Source: Pigoraptor chileana (lineage: Eukaryota; Opisthokonta; Filasterea). From it: a DNA stretch of 20,352 nt. Below are positions 9,401-18,648 of the stretch, piece after piece. The stretch is taken from positions 1-20,352 of the forward strand of contig CALSCR010002606.1 in assembly GCA_943704495.1 (NCBI GenBank), read 5' to 3'. Position 1 is the first letter of the stretch. Each line of letters begins with the position of its first letter. Under the pieces are notes generated by a model that saw only the letters and a program-made list of their open reading frames with translations, did not search any database and was not told the DNA's origin. Both the position numbers and the translations under genes were made by a program.

Positions 9401-12400
9401 GGCGCACTGTGGGCCACTGCGCAGTCCCAAATTGCTGCCGCCATGTCGACTTTTATGGAAGTAACAACCCTGTCTGGTACCGGTGGAGGTGTCCGTGCCA
9501 TGGGGAACGCAAATGTCGTGCTTGAAGGCTGCGTGATTGACAGCGCAACCGCGTCGTCTCATGGGGGCTTGGTTTCGGCTGTCGAGTCGTCGACAGTGAC
9601 TGTCGGTAACACCAGCGTCAATGTGTCTGTCACCACTGGTGGGTGTGGTGGCTTTGCCTTCACGAGTGACCAAGCGTCACTAACAGTGACCGAATCACAT
9701 GCACAGTCGTCATTGGCGACGGTAGGAAGTGGCGGGGCACTATGTGCAGTCTCTCGTTCCACTGCGACCATCCTCTCGAGCACGTTTGGCACGACCAGAA
9801 GCGCAGCATCCGGGGGTTTTCTCGTACAAAGTGGCGTGTCGCACGTGTCCGTGTCAGACGTCATTATCGACAACGCAGAGTCGTCTGTCGGTGCTGCAAT
9901 GTGCCTGCGTGGTGCGTCCACCGTCGCACTCGGCAATGTGACGATATTTCGGGCGGCGCTTGTTATTTTCCCCGGCATGCCATCTCCGCCCGCTGTGCAC
10001 GATGGCTGGCTCTCGGCCTTTGACGAATCGGTCGCTTACTATGGCGAGGGTGTTGCGTGTGTGGACTGCGTTGAGGAGGCCTTGTCGCCCTCGGTTTTCG
10101 AAGAGGCAGTGCGGACCATATTGCCCAGCTTCAGCATTACTGAGTGGTTTGATTTTATTCACCCACCGCCGTTCCAACAAGTATTGGCAGACATGCAGAG
10201 TGGCAGCATCGTATCCTCACGCTCGCAATCCCATGGCGTCGGCTTCGATATTTCGCTCACTACTCCCTTTGGTGTAAACTCTATTACGTACGAGCGGGGA
10301 AAACTCAGGATTTTTACAGTGGCCGTGGTCGGAAATGCGCAATTTCTCAGTGTTCCCGAGCTATTTGTTGGCGCAAACGCAACCGTTGTTTTCATCGGCA
10401 CGTATTTTGCGCTGGATACGGTGCTCATTGTGGAGGGGTATGCTGAATTCGTGGGCTGTTTCTTCATGTTTGGCTTCCAGCTGATTGTACGCAGTAACGC
10501 CATGGTGAAAGTGAGGGATGCCCTATTCGTTCAGTCGCTTGGGTTCGGGTCGTCACCCACGACGCCCCCCTTCCTCGTAATGTCTGGCAGCGCATTTGTG
10601 TCGATCGTGCGCGCTTCGGCAGAGGTCAAGAAGTCGGAAGTGACCGGCTGCTTTGCTGTTCTCTCGCAATCATCGAGCCTTCTTGTGGTGGACAGCACAT
10701 TCTCGACCCTCCAAACGACCACAAACGGCGCATTCGTTTCCTCCAACGATGAAGAGAGCGACGACGTGTCCCATCACGCCGTGTCGCTTGTTCGCGTGAC
10801 CTTTGGATCGGTGTCTGCGAACGGCTACGGCGCCTGCCTGTACCTCAAGGGTGAAGCCGCCGCATATCTCACAGGCTGCATCGTGGGCTTGTCGCAGGCA
10901 ATTCTCAGCGGCGGCGTCGCACATGTAACTGGCCGCGTGAAGATAGTGTTCATGGACACTCATATTTTCTCGGCAAGTGCCTCATCTGGGGGTGTTCTTT
11001 CCATCATCGGTGCATCCTCTGTAACCATGACTAATGTCATTGTGGAGGACAGTTCCTCGAGCGGTTCTGGTGGCGTCATCTCCGCGGGGCCGGAGAGCAC
11101 TTCTGCAAGTGTGCCCTCGATTGATATGGACGGCGTTCATGTGATGAAGTCCTTCGCGGGAACCAGCGGAGGCGTCGTGTTTTTGTATGGGGTGCGGCTG
11201 CACGCACGCGGGCTGCACATTGAAAATGCCATGGCAGCAAAGAGCGGTGGCTTTGCGCACGTGTCGGGCGAGAGGCCGTCGGATGTTACGCTTTCCGAGT
11301 GCGTGTTTACAGACCTCAATGGTGGTGTACAGGGAGGCATTTTGGACATTGGAGACAATGTTCAGCTGCGTCTGGAGAATTCTGTCGCGGAGCGCGTGTT
11401 TGTGAGCATATTTGGCGGCGCAATTGCAGTTTTGGGTGGGAATGTGGTCATCACGGGATGCTCGTTTCGCACTATCGCTGCAAGCTCGGGCGACGGCGGT
11501 GTCGTGTATGCACATGCAGGGATGTTGCTTATCGAGAAAAGCAACTTCACTAATGTAAATGCGGCACTGCGTGGCGGTTTTTTATTTGCCCAAGCCGTGT
11601 CCAATGTCATCATCGACAATGTTATCGTGGACGGGGCCTCGTCTGGGTACATGGGAGGTGGCGCTGTGTATGGCACTGGTAAGGCCTTACTCACCCTCAG
11701 ATCCATTTCCATGCGGAATACCAAATCGGGAGGTCCGGGGGGCGCAATTGCGGTAGATGGCTTTGTCGTTGCGGACATTGCCCAGCTTGACATAACAGCT
11801 ACGGCGGTTGATTTCGCTTCCGGTGGCGCCATTTGCGTTCTTGGGCGCGCCGTGCTCTCCATCACGGGCTCGACTATTCGCGAGACAAGTGCCAGTCAGT
11901 CTGGCGGGGCCATTTCGGTGCATGGCGAGTCGAGCATGATGGCCTTAATGGTCACAATTACTTCATCTGTGTCGACCAAAGGGGACGGTGGTGCTATTGC
12001 AGTCATGGATCGCGCCTATGTAATACTATCGTCCGTGTGGATTGAGCACACCGAGGCACCTGTCGGCGATGGTGGGGCAATCTTTGTTGATGAAATGGCA
12101 ACACTTGCGACCTCTGTGCTCGACGTGCGTATGTCCGCTGCGAGTCGCGGGGGTATGTTGTATGTCGCAGACGGTGGTTTTGCTAACCTCACTTTTACCG
12201 TCGTAAGCAACTCTACTGCGCTTGCGAATGGTGGCTGCGTATACTCGGCGTCCGCACACATCGCGTTGGATTCTGGCTCTTTTGACGGGTGTAGGGCGGC
12301 AGGTGATGTGTCCAGTTACGGTGTGGGCGGATTTCTCTGCCTTGCAAACGCGGATGCATCATATGCAACTGTTGCAAACACGTTTGTTGGCGGCGCGTGG

Positions 12401-15400
12401 GCGGCGTCGGCTCCCGTGGTTTACTCTGCATCGCAGCTGAATCGCACACTGGTTTCAGTCGTCGCAGTCGGATTCGAATCGTTGTCCCCCGATGGCAATT
12501 CGTCATACTCGACACCACCTGCACACCTCTCGGTTGATTTTGTTGCCTCGGGAAATGACAACGGCGAGGGGAACGGAACCAAGGCGGGCTATAATGTCGC
12601 GAGTGGAATCGCTGCAACGAATGGTACTTTGGCGCCCGCTCAGACACAGCTATCGGGCAGTATTCTTCCCCGGTTTTCTGTCACCATTCTTGACAGCTAC
12701 GGTAACCGCGCGTTTGCGTCTCCCTCTGTCCCCGTCAGCATCCGTCTTGAGGTGGCTTCTCCGCACACCAGCAATTGTACACTCTCGGGCGACCTCGCGC
12801 GCACATTTGAGCGCAGTATTGTTGACTATACTGCCGTGCGTGTGTCCGCAACTTCCGTTCCAATGACGTGTCGCATCAAGTTTGTTCCCGGAAATTTGCT
12901 ATACGCGGCAACACATCCGCTATTTCATGTCGCCGCCTTTGATGTTGAGCTAGCGCCGTGCCCCTCGGGGACCACACTGACGGAAGAGGGTGCTGCAGAT
13001 GGGTCGAAAAGTGGGGGCACCGGTGTGCACTCGTGCGTTGTTAATGCCGCGCAATCGAGCACCGACGCATCCAAGGGGGCGACAACTGCGATTGCGATTG
13101 TCGTTCCTGTCGTTGTTATTATGTGCGTTGTTGTGTGCATTGTTGCGTATGTGCTTGTGAGAAAGAGCCGCGCAAAGTGGAACCAGAAACAGCTGGAAGA
13201 CTTTGCCAAGCACGTAATGTCGGCCACCCCGGATCTTGCCCGCTTTGAGCTGCCGAGAGAGTGCATTGAGTTGCAGGTGAATTGCGATTCTGTTTCTTTT
13301 GTTTGTTTACTGTTCATTTTTGTTTTTACTGTTGTTTGTTTGTGAGTTTGTTTGTTTTTAATGTATACTTTTACTGGTGGGGGGTTGGAGAGGGAGAGTC
13401 GGGGCTGTCGATGAGGATGTCACTGCGACAGCTTTTCCCGCCAATTTTGCCGTCCACTTTCACTTGTGACATGCGATGTCGCAAAGTGTTGGAGCTCCTG
13501 AACACATTTGCTTGTCACGTGCTAATCACGTGCTCTGATCGAATGTGGATGGACAGGAAGTGCTTGGGGAGGGCGCATTCGGTGTTGTTCACAGGGCACA
13601 GGTGAATGCAACTCCCGAGCGAAAATGTAGTGTCTGCATGTGTGGGTCTGACAATGTGCGTGTGTGCCCGTGTGTGTTGTGTTGTGTGATTGTCTGGTTA
13701 TTCTTCCTTTTGGACGTTTGTAACTATGCCTTAAAAATGGTATCCTCAGCTGGTGCGACTGCCTGGTTTGTTTTGTATGCAACTTTGCTGTTATATTACT
13801 CGATGGCCTGGCATTCGTCGAAGTTTGAATGTCAGTCTGAAAGTTGTAAGTTTTCCTCACAATTCAACACTTTCAACTCTACTTGTAACTGCAACACCAT
13901 GCCACGCCTGCGACATTGCTGATGCCCTCACACGACAGGTTCTCATCGGAGAGAAGATACGCATGTGTGCAGTCAAAACACTCAAGCCAAATGTACCTGT
14001 CGACCAGCGAATCGAGTTTATTTCGGAGGCTGAGGTCAGTTTACTATGATGATTGCTTGTATGTGCGTAATGTGCACTGATACTGCCTTTTCTTGGGTCT
14101 GATTGTACCATCTTCTTCTTCTCCAACTGGGTATCGCATTCTACAATGACCTCACCCTCTCCTACCCCTTCTTCTTCTCCCTCCTCCCGATATTCCCTGT
14201 GTGCTCTGGTTCACATTACGACACCACAGATTATGATGCATCTTGAGTGCCCAAATGTTGTTCATCTCGTCGGCGTCTCCACAGCCTGCGATCCCATGTA
14301 GTGAGTATGGACCTTGCAATTTACAGACCTAGCCAACTTTCATGCATACACTCGCGCACACATGCATGCACACACACTCATTTCCGGGTGAGCATGGGCC
14401 TTGCACTCCACAGACCTGACCAACTTACACTCAAGCATGAGCCGACACTCTTTTACGGGGCTTTTATTCACCACGATGCTATTTCAATGCACTGATTATG
14501 CACTCTGCAGTATCGTCCTCGAATACTGCCCCCACGGATCACTAAAGTCGTTTCTGGCGAAGGTGGAACGACAGAGAACAAACAAGACGTCGGGTGTTTT
14601 CGACTTTGTTTTTGTCGGTTTCGCGAGGGATATTGCCGATGGAATGCATTACTTGTCCTCCCGCAATATAGTGCACAAGGTATGTTGAACGCGCGTGTCT
14701 GCATCTGCGATTGTGTCCGTCTGTCTCTTTATGTGCCTATGTCAGTCTCTGCAGTGTGCGTATGTGTTTATTGTTTTATATGTCACCTATTCGTAGTATG
14801 GATGCCTGTTTGTGTCCGCATGCGTGCCTGTACTATCAGCTGACCCTCGCGTGGCCTACGATCGTCGCTTATATGCCGCTGTGTGGTGTGTGTGTGTATT
14901 CTCCTTTTATTGATTTTATCTCCAATATCAGGACCTCGCTGCTCGCAATGTGATGGTCGCTCAAGATGCTTTCGGAGAGTACATACTGAAGGCAAGTTAC
15001 CACTGGCTCGTTTCATCCGTGACATCCCACTCTGTTGCTATTCTTATTTCCTTTTGATTAGTCTCACTTTAACACCTCACACACACACACACGTACACAC
15101 ACATCTGTCTGAAAGAGTTATTCTCCGCAATTTCGCACCCAACACATGCTAACTGCGTTATATTGAGATCAGATTTGCATTTTGCATCGTATACGTTCCA
15201 CGTCTTTCACATGTGTGCACCTCCACTCTAAGCTCTTCTCATGCAAACCCCCCCCCCCCCCCCCTCCCACACACACACACATACACGCACACAGGTTGCT
15301 GATTTTGGTCTTTCGAGGGACACGGGATCCAAGAATTACTACAGAAAAGGAGCAAAAGGGGGTGCGTTTTTGTTCGTGACATTTGCAATTTCACTCGATC

Positions 15401-17807
15401 TGCCAGTCATCTCAATCTCGTCTGTGTTCAGCAGTGCCAGTTGTTTCAGTCACTCTCCTCTTTATTTGGTTACTAATCGCTTCGTCGTTGAATGTATCCT
15501 GTCACGCTTCTCTCCCTGTAACAAGCACACCCTCAAACACGCGCACGCACGCACACGCACACACACACACGCATACGCACACGCACACGCACACGCACAC
15601 ACGCACACATACACGCACACGCACACGCACGCACACTCACACACATACACTCTTTCTCTCTCTTTCTCTCATTCTATAGGCGCTGTGCCGATTAAATGGA
15701 GCAGTATCGAAGCCCTGTCGCGTGGCATTTTCTCGGAAGCAAGCGATGTGTAAGTAACGCTGTCGGTGGAGCATTGGCCATTTCTTGGGTCCTCTCAACG
15801 TTACTGGTTCATTCATCCAGTTTGTGAACTCACTCACTGCTCTAACTGCGGTCTGTGTGTGTGGGTGTGTGCATGTGTGTGTGTGCGAGTGGGGGGGAGG
15901 GAAGGATTGTTTGTTTTGTTGCAATCATATAGTTGCGGCGCATGCATGCATAAGGGCCGCTTTTCTCAACTCGCATATGCAGCCGAAGACATGCGTGTGT
16001 GACTAGCACTGTCTTAATTGTGCATACATGCTGGCCTGTTCGTTAACACGCATCACATTGTGCACGCATGCGCACCCCTGCGTAACAGATGGTCGTTTGG
16101 CATTGTTCTATGGGAAATGTGGAGCTTTGGACAGGTGGGACTCGCTTGCCGCCATAGTGGCGTTACGATATTACTATTGCTGCCAACATCGCGCTATGTT
16201 TACTGCTCTTGTGCGATGCCTGTTTACTGTTCTGGTATATGCGCCCGTCTGAGTATGGCTGTTTGCTCTCATCCTCGATTTTGCAATTGTCCTTATTCAC
16301 CGCGATGCACAACACTCACGTTCGCACATCACTCAAAAGACATGGACAATCGTCGCTTACTGTCAACTACTGTCAACAACTGCACTCACATTTGTGTGCA
16401 TAATCACTGCATGTATGGCTATTCCACCGGACAGACTTTCTCTAGTCAATGCACATACACGTCTTCCTAATACTATTCCATCTACTTACGCTCTCTTTCC
16501 TCTTTTTCCAATGCTGTGGTCAACAAAACACGGGCAGATTCCATTTCCAAACCTCAGCAACTCTGAAGTGTTGCGCTTCCTCACCAAGGGCGGTCGACCC
16601 GAGGCGCCCGATAACACACCCGCCACCGTCTATGCGACGATGCTCTCGTGCTGGGAGTTTGTACCGGATGATAGGGTATGTACGTGAGATTGTGTGTGTT
16701 TGTGGCGCCACATGATTTCGGTGACGATGTTGGCTGGTTGATTGGCATGTATGTGACACGTGAGGCAGCTACAATGTCGCTATTTACTCTTCATTCATCG
16801 TCTCAATTTGCTTGGTTCGGTGAATAATACCCGATATCCGCACACGCACTTTCACTCAATACACTTACACACACACGCGCGCATATGCGACGCCCAACAA
16901 CAAACAATCGTGATCGCAGCCCTCATTCGCGTCGCTGGTGGACATCTTCGCAAAGATACACACTTCATGGAGTGCCAAAATGGGACAAAACAGCGAACTC
17001 CGTCCTCGTGACATTGACGTCTCAATCAACTTTCCGCGACGTCCGAGTGACGTTCCAGTAATACGCACACCGCACGCCGACTATGCCATGGATCCCCCGT
17101 CCACGCAGCACGGGCGCCCCTCGGTTGTTTCGCAGGGGACAGGCTCTGCCTATATGGACTTCACGCCCAATGTGGAGGAGCCAGATGACGTGGGAGACCT
17201 CCCGCTTTCCTCCGGCTCGCCACGTGATCGTGATCGCCAGCGCAAGTATTCGACGGCGTCCAATCGGATACGCTCCCGCACGGCGTCTTCTTCATCAAGC
17301 CGGTCGCGGACGTCCTCGCAAGCGTCATCCATCCGACCACAGTCGTCGATTGGCGCGCAGGCGTTTCTGAGTCCCTTTGATGCGGGTGCGGGTGTCGGTG
17401 GCGTCCAGAATGCCTATTCGGAGGAACCGCCGTCAGTAGAACAGGAGGAAGTTAAGGAGGACGTCTCCATTGCATATGACAACGCTCTGCCGGCGACGAT
17501 CGACAGGGGCGGAGACTACTCGCTGCCTCCCAGTTTTGCTTCCCTCAACAGCAACAGCAACAACCATAACGGCAGCAACAGCAATCTGATTACGTCGCCA
17601 GACGAGCAGGACAATGCTCGCCATGGTGCAACGCTTACAGTCCCACGGCGGTCACGTGGACCGTCCCTGTCGTCTGCGTTTGCTGCAGTGCGCTCGTTTG
17701 CAGTGAGCCTCCGGGGACCGACGCCCGCCGCGCGGATATCCGGCACCATCGAGCTTGTCGAGAACGCGAGACACATGGACCCGCTTGTGGATGACTCTGA
17801 AGTGTGA
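6461..17807 (+). CDS. Giant receptor tyrosine kinase: GG-repeat beta-helix ectodomain, one TM segment, insulin-receptor-like kinase, Ser-rich tail
   Basis: Exons: 6461-13276, 13557-13601, 13939-14034, 14230-14300, 14511-14679, 14932-14991, 15295-15361, 15680-15749, 16089-16134, 16538-16675, 16920-17807 (stop TGA). Phases 0,0,0,2,0,0,1,2,0,0 close exactly to 2821 residues. I chose ATG 6461 because it opens a clean signal peptide, MNLNFAASVIFLLHVIPVALAS. An in-frame ATG at 6353 would add 36 Arg/Ala-rich residues and bury it. Order: signal peptide about 1-22; repeat ectodomain to about 2030; Ig/filamin-like stretch about 2065-2160; short Cys-containing stalk (CPSGT); TM about 2210-2233 (AIAIVVPVVVIMCVVVCIVAYVLV) followed by basic RKSRAK; juxtamembrane to 2272; kinase about 2273-2545; tail to 2821. 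It should sit in the plasma membrane and signal by tyrosine phosphorylation. The ligand is unknown. Every splice site is GT-AG except intron 6, which is GC-AG. Confidence 0.9.
6541..12560 (+). other. Receptor ectodomain: Pmp-like GG-repeat beta-helix in two blocks, all in one exon
   Basis: This stretch reads as about 26-27-residue units. Each starts GG followed by small/hydrophobic residues (GGVFALME, GGILYATG, GGVVMAEG, GGAIAVDG, GGAICVLG, GGAISVHG). Next come a Ser/Thr-rich strand, a mid-unit hydrophobic strand and a small-residue turn before the next GG. By hand I count about 40 such turns, in roughly residues 511-1150 and 1440-2015. Residues about 27-510 have the same strand rhythm but lack regular GG. 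The pattern is typical of right-handed parallel beta-helices and resembles the GGAI repeats of chlamydial polymorphic outer membrane proteins. A non-repeat segment (about 1165-1365) separates the blocks. NxS/T sites are frequent, as expected of a secreted surface. The fold is inferred from pattern only. Function might be adhesion or ligand capture. Confidence 0.75.
14301..14427 (+). repeat. Tandem duplication of the start of receptor intron 4, including the splice donor
   Basis: The intron begins at 14301 with GTGAGTATGGACCTTGCA, followed by CAGACCTAGCCAACTT. At 14388, 87 bp later, a diverged copy reads GTGAGCATGGGCCTTGCA, followed by CAGACCTGACCAACTT. Both copies begin with a strong GTGAG donor. 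Only the first keeps the kinase frame (CDPMY|IVLEY). Confidence 0.75.
14992..15294 (+). other. GC-AG intron (receptor intron 6) with poly(C) and CA tracts before the acceptor
   Basis: Exon 6 ends GAG TAC ATA CTG AAG and is followed by GCAAGTTACC, with GC in place of GT but otherwise an ideal donor. The next exon starts at 15295 after ...CACACAG with GTTGCTGATTTTGG, giving EYILK|VADFGLSR without gap. The 3' part holds 17 consecutive C (15248-15264) and then CA repeats instead of an ordinary polypyrimidine tract. A second CA tract lies at about 15078-15104. Confidence 0.85.
15535..15652. repeat. CA/CGCA microsatellite in receptor intron 7
   Basis: About 118 bp of alternating CACA and CGCA units, followed by a CT-rich stretch and the acceptor TTCTATAG at 15679. 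It lies entirely within the intron. Confidence 0.85.
16982..17807 (+). other. Receptor cytoplasmic tail with candidate phosphotyrosine docking sites
   Basis: After the kinase C-lobe (ends near KIHTSWSAKM) the last exon continues for about 270 residues without recognisable fold. It is rich in Ser/Arg (SRTASSSSSRSRTSSQASS) and Asn/Ser (NSNSNNHNGSNSN). It has scattered tyrosines in acidic or small-residue contexts: ADYAMDP, SAYMDF, NAYSEE, IAYDNA, GDYSLPP. Such tails in receptor tyrosine kinases commonly recruit SH2/PTB proteins after autophosphorylation; that role here is inference. The exon ends with TGA and there is no further acceptor pattern that would suggest splicing past it. Confidence 0.6.
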
Positions 17808-18166
17808 ATGCGGCGGTGTGGCCGCGCCTCCATAGGCGCCTCACTCTGTTGTCTCACTGTCCTTGCCAATATAAGACAGCCCTGCGATTCGTTCTTAGGC
17901 AATGGCTGGCTCTCCACTGCTTTGCCGGGTAACAGGGCGACTCTGTTGGGCGTTGATTGACTAGTCTCACGGTCGACTGTTGAATGCTTAATTTAAACGT
18001 CATTAATTTATACTTTGATAAACGAACAATTGTTTCATGATTTACGGAAAGTATAATTTCTATTTTCAAGTGTGACTATTCTGACTTGTTCTCCAGTATA
18101 AGTCGCCCGCTTGTCAAAGGCTGTTGTGCGTCACTCAGTCTGTTAAAATTCAATTCATGCTTGCTT

Positions 18167-18221
18167 TGTGGAATCCATGGGCACAGCGCCTACAACGCTG
18201 ACTTGAAAAAAAAAAAATAAG
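18167..18221 (+). repeat. Short dispersed repeat, copy F, with 12-A tail and 14-bp flanking direct repeats
   Basis: Plus-strand reading TGTGGAATCCATGGGC, then ACAGCGCCTACAACG, then CTGACTTG, followed by 12 A (18206-18217) and TAAG. ATTCATGCTTGCTT (18153-18166) and ATTCGTGCTTGCTT (18222-18235) flank it with one mismatch. The tail plus duplication are hallmarks of retroposition. Confidence 0.7.
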
Positions 18222-18374
18222 ATTCGTGCTTGCTTCAGTGCGCTGCATGGACTGGGGACCCCGTGCGGCGTGGCTTATATAGTGTATCTATGTTTTGCGT
18301 TGTTAAGCTCAGCCCGGCCATGAAAAATATAATGCTTTCACATATCAAAATGTAAATCTTCGCAGGTCGCACAC

Positions 18375-18380
18375 AATAAA
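18375..18380 (+). terminator. Candidate poly(A) signal AATAAA for the receptor gene
   Basis: It is the only AATAAA I found on the plus strand downstream of the stop and would give a 3' UTR of about 0.6 kb. Other signals are possible. Confidence 0.35.
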
Positions 18381-18610
18381 GGTCAAACTGAAAGCGTGCT
18401 CTGAATATGTTTTCTCGGTCCTTGACTCATCTGCAGATTTATGGCAAGCTAAATGGAATGACTACTATGGTACTTCTGAAGCCACGGCAGGTGCAATACA
18501 AATCCCATCCATTCGTTGCCCAAATATCTCTCACAAAGTGCTTGGGAATGCATGGACGTGGTTTGTGATTGGGAGTTTTGTGGGCAAGTATCTTCAGCTC
18601 CCAAGTACGA

Positions 18611-18616
18611 TTTATT
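18611..18616 (-). terminator. Candidate poly(A) signal AATAAA for the MYND/MSS51-like gene
   Basis: Plus-strand TTTATT, i.e. AATAAA on the minus strand, 33 bp past the stop codon of the minus-strand gene. This is a plausible short 3' UTR. Confidence 0.5.
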
Positions 18617-18648
18617 CGGGTATGCGAAAGGGGGAAATCTTATTGATT

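Larger units (their letters stand above)
13557..16981 (+). other. Tyrosine kinase catalytic domain (insulin-receptor-like), split over 10 exons
   Basis: Gly loop LGEGAFGVVHRAQ (exon 2); beta3 lysine in MCAVKTLK, K2300 (exon 3); alphaC glutamate in RIEFISEAE, E2317; hinge YIVLEYCPHGSLKSFL with Leu gatekeeper (about 2346); IADGMHYL before the catalytic loop NIVHKDLAARN with D2400 and N2405; VADFGLSRD with D2422; activation loop with paired tyrosines, NYYRKGAKG (Y2434, Y2435); VPIKWSSIEAL; SDVWSFGIVLWEMWSFGQ; C-lobe SNSEVLRFLTKGG, CWEFVPDDRPSF. DLAARN and PIKW mark a tyrosine rather than serine/threonine kinase. RIEFxxEA, IADGM.YL, YYRKGxKG and SN..VL.F...GG match the insulin receptor/ALK/ROS class from memory of those sequences. 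Oddities: HKD instead of HRD and SIE instead of APE. All residues needed for phosphotransfer are present. Confidence 0.92.
17808..18648. other. Region between convergent 3' ends
   Basis: 841 bp between the receptor stop and the MYND-protein stop. It has no convincing open frame. It contains dispersed-repeat copy F and candidate poly(A) signals for both genes. Positions about 18000-18070 are AT-rich. Confidence 0.7.

Noticed and set aside
13277-13343. Read-through continuation of the receptor frame after CIELQ (VNCDSVSFVCLL...)
   Set aside because: It runs into a T-rich stretch and a stop, while a GT donor at 13277 and the Gly-loop exon at 13557 restore a full kinase. It could be a membrane-anchored isoform lacking the kinase, but nothing here supports that.
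15462-15679. Long Cys/Val or Thr/His-rich frames over the CA repeats
   Set aside because: These are translations of (CA/TG)n microsatellite within an intron, not proteins.
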